Source of the DNA: CAUVKI01 sp963552605 | GTDB taxonomy: Bacteria; Bacillota; Clostridia; Tissierellales; Peptoniphilaceae | Assembly: GCA_963552605.1 (NCBI GenBank) | Contig: CAUVKI010000021.1 | Span: 1 to 30,905 of the forward strand | Direction: 5' to 3' | Length of the DNA stretch: 30,905 nt | In this document: positions 23,964 through 30,905 of the stretch, in pieces | Position numbering within the stretch: the stretch's first letter is position 1 | Layout of the letters: each line of letters opens with the position of its first letter | Translations under genes and position numbers: made by a program | Notes under the pieces: model-generated | What the model saw: the letters and a program-made list of their open reading frames with translations, nothing else | Database searches by the model: none | What the model was told of the DNA's origin: nothing

Positions 23964-25160
23964 ATGAAGAAGATTGAGTTTTTGGCAGTGATTGTTGCAC
24001 TGGCTGTTTTGCTGTTGAGTGCCTGCGGAGAGAGTTCAAAAAATGGGGGCGACTCCTCGGGAGATGCTGCTGACGGTGTGGTAAAGATAGGTGTCTTTGA
24101 ACCTGCGTCCGGAGATAACGGAGCGGGAGGAAAACAGGAAGTCCTCGGCGTGCAGTATGCGCAAACGGTACAGCCTACCGTGGAGATAGGCGGAAAGAAT
24201 TATAAAGTTGAACTTGAGATAGTTGATAACGAGTCGGATAATGCAAAGGGATATACTGCCGCAACCGATTTGGTTTCAAGAGGGGTTTCTCTGGTTCTCG
24301 GCTCTTACGGTTCGGCGGTGTCGATTGCGGCGGGCGATGTATTCAGGAATGCGGAAGTTCCCGCAATCGGAATAAGCTGCACAAATCCTCAGGTTACAGC
24401 GGAAAATCCCTACTACTTCAGGATATGTTTTCTAGATCCTTTCCAAGGAACGGTGCTTGCAAACTACGCATGGGATAAGGGAGCGAGGAAAGCTTACTGT
24501 CTTTCAAAGCTCGGAGATGATTATTCGGTCGGACTTGTAAATTACTTTTCAAAAGCTTTTAAGGAAAAAGGCGGAGAAGTGGTCGAGGAACAATTTCCAA
24601 ACGGCAACTCGGATTTTACAAGCTATGTTGCAAATGCAAAATCGGGAGGCTGCGATGTGTTTTTCTCGCCGGTTTCCATAGAGGCTGCGGCATTGATTAT
24701 AGATCAGGCAAACGCTCAGTCTTTGGGGATGAGTATTCTTGCGGGGGATACTTGGGACTCGAATGTGGTGACCGAGGCTGCGAAGGGAAAGGATATCGAC
24801 CTCGTGGTAACCACTTTCTATCAGGAGGGAGGAAATCCCAAGTTTGACGAGGGTATAAAAAATTGGCTTGAATCCGATTCCGCAGCACTGAAAAATAATA
24901 ACGGCAATACGGACATAGCTGCGGTCACCGCTCTGGGATATGACTCATACTTTGTTGCGCTTGAAGCGTTAAAATCCGCAGGGTCAACGGATCCTAAAAA
25001 AGTTTTTGAAACCCTTCCCTCTTTGAGTTATGACGGAGGAGTTTGCGGAGCGGTAAAGTTTAATGAAGTGGGCGATGCGGTAAAAACGGAAGCTATTGTG
25101 AAGAAGTGCAATACTGAAAAAGGTATTTGGGAGTATGTCGGAACACAATCAGTGAAATAA
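23964..25160 (+). CDS. livK: Branched-chain amino acid ABC transporter substrate-binding lipoprotein
   Basis: Extracellular solute-binding lipoprotein of the LivJ/LivK type, 398 aa, which captures the substrate and delivers it to LivHM. A signal peptide ends in the lipobox LSAC with the lipidated Cys at residue 21, followed by a Ser/Gly-rich linker (GESSKNGGDSSG). The periplasmic-binding fold shows IGVFEPASGDNGAGGKQ, VLGSYGSAVSIAAGDVF, PAIGISCTNPQV and ALGYDSYFVALEALKSAG. ATG at 23964 follows AGGAGGA. Leucine/isoleucine/valine is the usual substrate, but family members also bind amides or other amino acids. A terminator-like hairpin separates it from livH. Confidence 0.92.
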   Translation: MKKIEFLAVIVALAVLLLSACGESSKNGGDSSGDAADGVVKIGVFEPASGDNGAGGKQEVLGVQYAQTVQPTVEIGGKNYKVELEIVDNESDNAKGYTAATDLVSRGVSLVLGSYGSAVSIAAGDVFRNAEVPAIGISCTNPQVTAENPYYFRICFLDPFQGTVLANYAWDKGARKAYCLSKLGDDYSVGLVNYFSKAFKEKGGEVVEEQFPNGNSDFTSYVANAKSGGCDVFFSPVSIEAAALIIDQANAQSLGMSILAGDTWDSNVVTEAAKGKDIDLVVTTFYQEGGNPKFDEGIKNWLESDSAALKNNNGNTDIAAVTALGYDSYFVALEALKSAGSTDPKKVFETLPSLSYDGGVCGAVKFNEVGDAVKTEAIVKKCNTEKGIWEYVGTQSVK

Positions 25161-25177
25161 TAAAGACAAACATAAAT

Positions 25178-25204
25178 CCGATCGCAAGGCTGCGGTCGGG
25201 TTTT
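25178..25204 (+). terminator. Intra-operon attenuator between livK and livH
   Basis: A 9-bp stem (CCGATCGCA and TGCGGTCGG, one T-G pair) with 4-nt loop AGGC is followed by GTTTTATTAT. The weak T-run and position suggest partial termination, which would make more binding protein than permease, as often seen in ABC importers. Confidence 0.7.
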
Positions 25205-25223
25205 ATTATAACGGGAGGTTATT

Positions 25224-26096
25224 ATGGCTTGGTTGCCCTATATTCTGGCGGGAATTTCCGTGGGCGGACAATATGCTTTGATTTCAATAGGCTACACTAT
25301 GGTATACGGCATTTTAAGGCTGATAAATTTTGCTCACGGCGATATGTTTATGATGGCGGGACTTATTATGATTTACCTGATGACAGTGCTGCCGCTTCCT
25401 GCCGCAATACTTTCAGTGATTTTAATTACCGTGCTTTTGGGAGTTGCCGTGGAGCAGGCGGCATATAAACCTTTAAGAAGTGCGCCCAGAATGTCAATTA
25501 TGATTTCGGCAATCGGGGTTTCCTATTTTTTGCAAAACATAGCACTGTATGTGACGGGGGGGTTGACGAAAACCTATCCGACTATTGAATTTTTGCAAAA
25601 AAGCATCTCGGTTTTTGGAGCAAATACCAAAATGGTTACCATAATCACTCCGATTTTAACTATTATACTGGTGGCTCTTTTGGTATTCTTAATAAAAAAG
25701 ACTAAAGTTGGAATGGCTATGCGGGCGGTTTCAAGGGATTTTGAAACTTCAAAGCTTATGGGAATAGATATAAACAAAGTTATAAGTATGACTTTTATAA
25801 TCGGCTCATTTCTTGCGGCTGTGGGATCGGTGCTTTATTTCTCAAATTATACCGGAGTTAATCCTATGTCCGGAGCTATGCCCGGATTGAAAGCCTTTGT
25901 GGCGGCAGTGTTCGGAGGAATAGGCTCTGTTCCCGGAGCGGTGGTTGGAGCTTTTGTGATAGGAATTGCGGAGAACTTAATTAAGGGACTCGGATGGACA
26001 ACATTTTCGGATGCTTTCACTTTTGTGCTTTTAATTATAGTTTTAATGGTTAAGCCCACCGGAATTTTCGGAGAAAAAAATATAGATAAGGTTTGA
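25224..26096 (+). CDS. livH: Branched-chain amino acid ABC permease LivH
   Basis: Integral membrane permease of the HAAT-type importer, 290 aa with about eight hydrophobic segments. Family motifs include GGQYALISIGYTMVYGILRLINFAHGD near the N-terminus, GVAVEQAAYKPLRSAPRMS, the cytoplasmic coupling segment MAMRAVSRDFETSKLMGIDI, and GLKAFVAAVFGGIGSVPGAV near the C-terminus. Start ATG follows GGGAGG. It pairs with LivM to form the channel and comes 10 nt before livM. Confidence 0.94.
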   Translation: MAWLPYILAGISVGGQYALISIGYTMVYGILRLINFAHGDMFMMAGLIMIYLMTVLPLPAAILSVILITVLLGVAVEQAAYKPLRSAPRMSIMISAIGVSYFLQNIALYVTGGLTKTYPTIEFLQKSISVFGANTKMVTIITPILTIILVALLVFLIKKTKVGMAMRAVSRDFETSKLMGIDINKVISMTFIIGSFLAAVGSVLYFSNYTGVNPMSGAMPGLKAFVAAVFGGIGSVPGAVVGAFVIGIAENLIKGLGWTTFSDAFTFVLLIIVLMVKPTGIFGEKNIDKV

Positions 26097-26106
26097 GGAT
26101 AGGACA

Positions 26107-27339
26107 ATGAAAATAAAAAGTTTGAATATTATAGCGATAGTTTTGATTTTTATTGCGGTGTACTTTGGAGATAAACTTATCCCTGCAACCTCAAAGTGGA
26201 ATATGCTTATGACCGTAATAGAGAAGGGCTCGATTTATGCATTGGTGGCGGTGTCTATGAACCTTTTGAACGGTTTTACAGGTCTTTTCTCTTTGGGACA
26301 AGCGGGATTTATGCTTATAGGAGCGTATGTGTATGCAGTTTTTGCCATTCCTCAAGCTGCAAGATTGTCCGTCTATCAGTATTTTAACGGAGGACTTATT
26401 CAGTTTTCACTTCCCGATGCGATTATGAACCTTATGGGGGGAGAGGGAACTTTCGGAGGAGCTATAGGGTCTTACATAGGCATATTGATACTGATAGTGG
26501 CGGCGGGACTTGCCGCCGGCGTCTTCGCCTACCTGATAGGCATTCCCGTTCTAAGGCTTAAATCCGACTATCTTGCGATTGCCACTTTGGGATTTGCGGA
26601 AATTCTCAGAGCTTTTTTTCAATGGAATACCCTTGGACCTATAACAAACGGTTCAAATATTCTTCGCCAATACACAACTTATTCTTCAGCGGTTTTCCCG
26701 GTGGCGGTTTCAGCTTTTTTCATTTTTTTGGTTATTAGGCTTTTGAACTCTTCAACGGGCAGAGCTTTCAAAGCTATTCGTGATGATGAGATTGCGGCTG
26801 AGGCAATGGGGATAAACCTGTTTAAGTATAAGGAAACAGCTTTTGTTTTGAGTTCGTTTTTGGCAGGGGTAGGAGGAGCGCTTCTTGCGATGCTCCAAGG
26901 GGCGGTGAACGCTGCGCCTTTCACTTCCAATATGACATATGAATTATTGTTGATTGTGGTAATCGGGGGAATAGGTTCGGTTACGGGTTCCGTGATAGGT
27001 TCGTTTCTCTTTGTGGCGTTTTCCGAATGGTGGCTAAGGGGATTAGACTCAGGGCGTTTTCTGTTTATAGAAGCCTCTTTTATGCGGGCGGGCTTTAGAA
27101 AAGTTGTATTTGCCGTAATGATTATGTTGATTGTTCTTTTTTATTCGGACGGAATTATGGGAATGAGAGAGTTCAGCTGGAAAGGTTTGATTGATTGGAT
27201 TAAGTCACCTAAAAAATTTGGCAACAAAAATAAAAAGATAAACTCCTATGAGAATAATAAAATCCCTGCAAATGAAGTCTTTGAACCCCTTGAGATGCCT
27301 GATGGAATAGTGGTGTTTAATGAGAAAGGAGGGGCATAA
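26107..27339 (+). CDS. livM: Branched-chain amino acid ABC permease LivM
   Basis: Second membrane subunit of the importer, 410 aa. Conserved stretches are VSMNLLNGFTGLFSLGQAGF, LRLKSDYLAIATLGFAEILR, the coupling region AFKAIRDDEIAAEAMGINL, and VVIGGIGSVTGSVIGSF. The protein ends in a hydrophilic tail of about 50 residues (KSPKKFGNKNKK, then an acidic EVFEPLEMPDG), longer than in compact LivM proteins and predicted cytoplasmic. Start ATG at 26107; livG starts 1 nt after its stop. Confidence 0.93.
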   Translation: MKIKSLNIIAIVLIFIAVYFGDKLIPATSKWNMLMTVIEKGSIYALVAVSMNLLNGFTGLFSLGQAGFMLIGAYVYAVFAIPQAARLSVYQYFNGGLIQFSLPDAIMNLMGGEGTFGGAIGSYIGILILIVAAGLAAGVFAYLIGIPVLRLKSDYLAIATLGFAEILRAFFQWNTLGPITNGSNILRQYTTYSSAVFPVAVSAFFIFLVIRLLNSSTGRAFKAIRDDEIAAEAMGINLFKYKETAFVLSSFLAGVGGALLAMLQGAVNAAPFTSNMTYELLLIVVIGGIGSVTGSVIGSFLFVAFSEWWLRGLDSGRFLFIEASFMRAGFRKVVFAVMIMLIVLFYSDGIMGMREFSWKGLIDWIKSPKKFGNKNKKINSYENNKIPANEVFEPLEMPDGIVVFNEKGGA

Positions 27340-27340
27340 T

Positions 27341-28180
27341 ATGTTTGAAAAAGCTCTCTCGCTTTCAGATATCACAATGCAGTTCGGCGGAGTGGTGGCG
27401 GTTAATGACTTGACGATGGAAGTGAAGAAAGGAGAGATAGTCGGCTTAATCGGTCCGAACGGTGCAGGAAAAACCACCGTTTTCAATGCGATAACCGGAG
27501 TATATCCTCCTACAAACGGTGAGGTGAAAGTATTTGATAAACGAACTTTGGTGAATTATCCGAAAGGAAAATTAAGAAGTCGGTATCTCGGAAAAAACAA
27601 GGATAAGTATAAAGAAACCTTGGAGCAAAGTGCGGATAAAATCACAAAACTCGGAGTGGCAAGAACTTTTCAAAATATAAGATTGTTTTCAAAAATGACG
27701 GTGCTTGAAAATGTGTTGGTGGCTATGCATATGCACACTCAATCCTCGCTGTTTGAAATGATTTTAGGATCAAAAAGAGCCAAAAAAGAGGAGAAGGAAA
27801 ACAGGGAGCAGGCTCTTAAACTGTTAAAAACCCTCGATCTCTACGAGAATAGAGATGATATTTCCGTTTCTCTTCCCTACGGAAAACAAAGACACCTCGA
27901 GATTGCAAGAGCTTTGGCTGCAAAACCTAAGCTTCTGCTTTTGGACGAGCCGGCAGCGGGAATGAACCCTCAGGAGTCGGACGAGCTTATGCACTTTATA
28001 GCAAGAATTAGAGATGAGTTTGAGCTTTCGATTCTTATGATAGAACATCATATGCAGGTGATTATGGGGGTATGCGATACGATATATGTATTGGATCACG
28101 GTACGCTCATCGCAAAGGGGACTCCTTCCGAAATTCAGAATAATGCCAAGGTAATAGAAGCTTATTTGGGGGTGGACTGA
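27341..28180 (+). CDS. livG: Branched-chain amino acid ABC ATPase LivG
   Basis: Cytoplasmic ATPase of the importer, 279 aa. Walker A GPNGAGKTT is at residues 38-46, Q-loop ARTFQNIRLF near 107, signature LPYGKQRHLEIARAL, Walker B LLLLDEPAAGMNP, H-loop IEHHM. Compared with typical LivG (~255 aa) there is an additional charged segment of about 25-30 residues at roughly 72-101 (including RYLGKNKDKYKETLEQSADK), between the first beta-strands and the Q-loop. Start is ATG 27341 with AAAGGAGGGG at 6 nt, not the upstream in-frame ATG at 27320, which lies within livM. The stop shares one base with the livF ATG. Confidence 0.92.
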   Translation: MFEKALSLSDITMQFGGVVAVNDLTMEVKKGEIVGLIGPNGAGKTTVFNAITGVYPPTNGEVKVFDKRTLVNYPKGKLRSRYLGKNKDKYKETLEQSADKITKLGVARTFQNIRLFSKMTVLENVLVAMHMHTQSSLFEMILGSKRAKKEEKENREQALKLLKTLDLYENRDDISVSLPYGKQRHLEIARALAAKPKLLLLDEPAAGMNPQESDELMHFIARIRDEFELSILMIEHHMQVIMGVCDTIYVLDHGTLIAKGTPSEIQNNAKVIEAYLGVD

Positions 28181-28890
28181 TGCTTGGGATAAGAAATCTT
28201 CATGTGTACTATGGAGGAATACACGCACTTAACGGCGTGAGTCTTGACGTGCCGGACGGCAAAATCATTTCCCTTATAGGTGCGAACGGTGCCGGAAAAT
28301 CAACTATTCTCAAAAGCGTTATGGGGCTTTTAACTAAACAGGGGCAGATTTTTTGGGATAATAAGGACATCACCAATTTGAAAACCGGAAATATCGTTGA
28401 ATTAGGTTTGATATTATGCCCCGAAGGAAGGAGGATTTTTCCCGACTTAACGGTTGAGGAAAACCTTAAAGTCGGCTGCTATCTCAGAAAAGAAATTTCC
28501 GAAATAAAAAAAGATTTGGATTGGGTTTATGAACTCTTTCCTATACTTAAAGAAAGAGTGTGGCAGCCCGGAGGAACTCTTTCCGGAGGTGAGCAACAAA
28601 TGCTTGCCGTAGGAAGAGCGCTGATGTCAAAACCTAAACTTCTTATGCTTGATGAGCCTTCTTTGGGGCTTGCTCCGCTTATAATAAAGGAGATTTTTCA
28701 TATCATACAAACTATCAAAGAAACGGGAGTTAATGTATTGTTGATTGAGCAAAACGCAAAAGCCGCTCTTGAAATTTCGGATTATGCCTATGTTATGGAA
28801 AGCGGCAACATTACAATGGCGGGACCGGGAAAATTATTGATAGCGGACGAGAGAGTTCAGAGCGCTTATTTGGGTGAAAATAAAAAGTGA
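28180..28890 (+). CDS. livF: Branched-chain amino acid ABC ATPase LivF
   Basis: Second ATPase subunit of the importer, 236 aa, normal length. Walker A GANGAGKST, Q-loop CPEGRRIFPDLTVEENL, signature LSGGEQQMLAVGRAL, Walker B LLMLDEPSLGLAP and H-loop IEQNAKAAL are all intact. The ATG overlaps the livG stop by one nucleotide (TGATG), so translation is coupled. It ends the liv operon, and its stop codon lies at the base of the terminator stem. Confidence 0.95.
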   Translation: MLGIRNLHVYYGGIHALNGVSLDVPDGKIISLIGANGAGKSTILKSVMGLLTKQGQIFWDNKDITNLKTGNIVELGLILCPEGRRIFPDLTVEENLKVGCYLRKEISEIKKDLDWVYELFPILKERVWQPGGTLSGGEQQMLAVGRALMSKPKLLMLDEPSLGLAPLIIKEIFHIIQTIKETGVNVLLIEQNAKAALEISDYAYVMESGNITMAGPGKLLIADERVQSAYLGENKK

Positions 28891-28917
28891 AGTCGGAGTA
28901 AACCGGCTTCTTTTTTT
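28889..28917 (+). terminator. Intrinsic terminator of the liv operon
   Basis: GAAGTCGG (28889-28896) pairs with CCGGCTTC (28903-28910; one T-G pair) around a 6-nt loop, followed by seven T residues at 28911-28917. Confidence 0.87.
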
Positions 28918-29059
28918 GTCTTTTCCAAATTATTCTGCAATCTCAATATAAATTTTTTCGTACAATGCGTAGTCGAATAATTCTTTCAATATCGTCAGAA
29001 ATATTTTATGGTCTCCAAATTATGAAATGAGTCTATTGAATTAAATAGAAAATAAATGC

Positions 29060-29088
29060 TTGACAAATCACAACTATAAGATTATATT
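29060..29088 (+). promoter_or_regulatory. Near-consensus promoter of the secreted-protein gene
   Basis: TTGACA (29060-29065), exactly 17 nt of spacer, then TATATT (29083-29088). Start of transcription is predicted near 29095, giving a leader of about 88 nt. This is the best sigma-A match in the window, so the following gene is independent of liv. The upstream stretch 28918-29059 is AT-rich and shows nothing else. Confidence 0.82.
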
Positions 29089-29182
29089 ATGCTTACAAGT
29101 ACGGAAGCAGCAAAAAGCGAGGTGAATATTTATAGCCGTCTAGTAAGTCGGATTTTGGTGAAAGTAAGAAAGGAGAAAAATT

Positions 29183-30268
29183 ATGAAGAAAGTTATTAGC
29201 TTGATTTTGAGTGTGGCGTTTATTTTTGTGAGCATCCCCGACATTTCACATGCAGAGGAAGCATATGATGGAGGAAATGCAGCAAAGATTATGGCAGAGA
29301 TTATGGATATCAATGCTGCTCTGTCCAAATTCGGACTGACTTTGGCTGATTTCAAAAAATTTGCAGAAAAAGACCAAAGCTTTTTTGAAGACCTCAAACA
29401 GATCTTGATTGACTCCCCCACCGCCCCGGAAATTACCTTTAAGGACGAGAACGGAGCAAGCGAAGGAGAAGCGCAGACATTTGCAGTTCCAGCTTCCGTT
29501 GTAGCATGGAGAGATCTTTTAAAGATAAAGGAAGATTGGGAAATAAGCGATGACTCCATAAACGATGGCAATATGTGGGATTACGCACATGAGATGGCTG
29601 TGTTAAACAAGGAGAGAGATCCGGATGCAAAGGATATTTCAGCCGAAACCAGATACATGTATATGTCTCATTATATAGACATAAAGACCGGACCGAGATA
29701 TAAAGTGGATAAGAACATTTCCAATGAATCCTATTTTAGTGCATGGATTGTAAACGAAGATAGAGCTGCCTATGAACTCTACTTGGGAGGCACGTATTTT
29801 GCGAAAGATCTCATTGATAAAGCTGATGTCTTTTCTTATCTTGTGAGTATGAGGGCGGATGTATCAGGTTTGCTTCTTAATGATCTAAATCAAGCGAGGA
29901 ATATATCAATAGACATTGCAAACACTTTTGATATAGGATTTCAAACCGAATTGCAATTGGAATCTTTATTCAAAAGATTAAGCTATGTGGGAAATGACGC
30001 TAAAGCTTTTGTAAATCATGTAAGAGACACATTGAAACCGGAAGATTATGGCACGCTAACACGTAGTGCTGCAGTAGGGATTGTTTGTGCGTTGGTGGCT
30101 TCTGCTGGGGTATTAGCGGCTGGAGTTTTGCTTAGTGCGGCAATATCAGCAATGAGCTTTCATTCTCATGTGGTTAAGGACTATTTTGACAGAATTTGGT
30201 GGTATGGACTGATAGCATCCAATAGTATGAGGGTTGCAGGTAGATATATGAGATACTTCGGTATGTAG
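29183..30268 (+). CDS. Unrecognised secreted protein with C-terminal membrane segment
   Basis: Product of 361 aa that I cannot assign to a family. A signal peptide is clear (basic KK, hydrophobic core, likely cleavage after SHA at residue 24). Residues 25-290 are acidic, hydrophilic and largely helical-looking, with aromatic-rich patches such as RYMYMSHYIDIKTGPRYKV. Residues 296-322 form a single very hydrophobic Ala/Gly/Val-rich segment (AAVGIVCALVASAGVLAAG), followed by a 33-residue aromatic and basic tail (RIWWYG, RVAGRYMRYFG). Start ATG is preceded by AAAGGAG. A secreted, membrane-inserting or membrane-anchored protein is suggested; a pore-forming or bacteriocin-like role is speculation. 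The next gene begins about 12 nt after its stop. Confidence 0.75.
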   Translation: MKKVISLILSVAFIFVSIPDISHAEEAYDGGNAAKIMAEIMDINAALSKFGLTLADFKKFAEKDQSFFEDLKQILIDSPTAPEITFKDENGASEGEAQTFAVPASVVAWRDLLKIKEDWEISDDSINDGNMWDYAHEMAVLNKERDPDAKDISAETRYMYMSHYIDIKTGPRYKVDKNISNESYFSAWIVNEDRAAYELYLGGTYFAKDLIDKADVFSYLVSMRADVSGLLLNDLNQARNISIDIANTFDIGFQTELQLESLFKRLSYVGNDAKAFVNHVRDTLKPEDYGTLTRSAAVGIVCALVASAGVLAAGVLLSAAISAMSFHSHVVKDYFDRIWWYGLIASNSMRVAGRYMRYFGM

Positions 30269-30279
30269 GGGGCGATACC

Positions 30280-30905
30280 ACGAAGTGCGCAGTCGAAGGA
30301 TGCAAACATTACTTTTTTGAAGAGGAGGAGCACTATATATGCTGTCCTGAATGCGGGGAAATTGTTATTGAAAATTTCCCCACTGAGGAGACTCATTCAA
30401 AAAAGGAAGTGCAGGAAGCGTTTGAAAAAGTTGCCTCCTTTAAAGAGTACAATGAAAATTACTTGAAAGGTTTACGTATCATAAGCTACACGTTTCTTTT
30501 CATACAGACTATTCATTTTTTCGTGTTGGGACATTATAAAGTTAAGTATGTAGGCAAAGATGGATCTATGGCGGAGAGAGGGTTGTCACTGTTTCTCCCA
30601 GCGTTTATATTCATTTCGTTTCTCCCCAAATATGAAACTTACAGGAAAGTTTTGGGGGAGCGTGCTTGGATATGTCATAGCATTTGGTTTAAGGCTCTTA
30701 AGTGGGTTCTTGTGATTATATGGGTAGTATTTATGGTGCTTCATTTTATTCCTTATTACTACTCCTATCATGGGGGAAGGCTTTTGGGTCATGGAGAATA
30801 CGCCGAGATGGTTGTTAAGAGACTTACCCCTTTTTACTATTTTGACCTGTTTTATGTCTGCGCCGTTATCCTTGCAAGCGATATTGAGGATTTTTATAGG
30901 AGAAG
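30280..30905 (+). CDS. Zinc-ribbon multi-pass membrane protein, partial, non-standard start
   Basis: A frame open from after a stop at 30241-30243 to the window end, at least 208 codons from 30280. The N-terminus has a zinc-ribbon pattern, C3-x4-C8 then C22-x2-C25 (CPECGE), followed by a charged linker (~27-64) and about four hydrophobic segments (~66-84, 102-116, 139-158, 184-200). No ATG, GTG or TTG lies in frame before the zinc ribbon. The best start is ACG at 30280, 7 nt after AGGGGG (30267-30272); one base change would make it ATG (then reading MKCAVEGC). It may use a near-cognate start, be a start-codon mutant, or contain a sequencing error. No family is recognised; it is probably co-transcribed with the secreted protein 11 nt upstream. 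Confidence 0.6.

Noticed and set aside
29089..29202. 37-codon ORF in the leader of the secreted-protein gene
   Set aside because: Its ATG lies at the edge of the -10, upstream of the predicted transcription start, has no ribosome binding site, and overlaps the next gene out of frame.
1..30905. tRNA, rRNA, CRISPR arrays, insertion sequences
   Set aside because: No tRNA cloverleaf, rRNA segment, regularly spaced repeats or intact transposase was recognised by eye; short or diverged examples could be missed.

Overview
The window looks like a chromosomal stretch of a low-GC, AT-rich anaerobic Firmicute. Strong AGGAGG ribosome binding sites, poly-A/poly-T intrinsic terminators, a c-di-AMP cyclase with its YbbR partner, ribonuclease M5, and genes for amino-acid uptake and 3-hydroxybutyrate metabolism all fit an amino-acid-fermenting Clostridia/Tissierellia-type (Peptoniphilus-like) organism. 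That placement is inferred from gene content, not from a marker-gene comparison.

Layout. (1) 240-3482, plus strand: metG, tatD and rnmV, a compact housekeeping operon ending in a bidirectional terminator. (2) 3503-6545, minus strand: an SDR-type 3-hydroxybutyrate dehydrogenase, a GntP-family permease and a 3-hydroxyacyl-CoA dehydrogenase-like protein, probably a 3-hydroxybutyrate/short hydroxy-acid module. (3) 6958-10761, plus: a DUF5317-like membrane protein, a CapA-like phosphoesterase, cdaA and cdaR (c-di-AMP synthesis), closed by a terminator. (4) 10810-13107, plus: a lipid/diacylglycerol kinase and an RlmD-like 23S rRNA methyltransferase. (5) 13271-19675, plus: purC, purB, valS, a previously uncalled 52-aa membrane protein overlapping the end of valS, and pepD, closed by a long bidirectional hairpin. 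(6) 19810-20068: a decayed HigB/HigA-like toxin-antitoxin remnant squeezed between terminators. (7) 20094-23587, minus: two translationally coupled ABC half-transporters of exporter fold. (8) 23964-28890, plus, divergent from (7): a complete five-gene branched-chain amino-acid-type ABC importer (livK, livH, livM, livG, livF) with a terminator-like attenuator after livK. (9) 29183 to the window end, plus: an unrecognised secreted protein with a C-terminal glycine/alanine-rich membrane segment, followed by a zinc-ribbon multi-pass membrane protein that runs off the window and has no normal start codon.

How it works together. Most of the window is ordinary metabolism. The LIV importer, PepD dipeptidase and 3-hydroxybutyrate module fit an organism living on peptides and amino acids. 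The least understood region is the right end: a gene with its own near-consensus promoter and a signal peptide, then a membrane protein whose best start is an ACG placed 7 nt after a good Shine-Dalgarno. It is the best candidate here for an undescribed system, for example a secreted membrane-active protein with a membrane partner or immunity protein, but that function is inference only.
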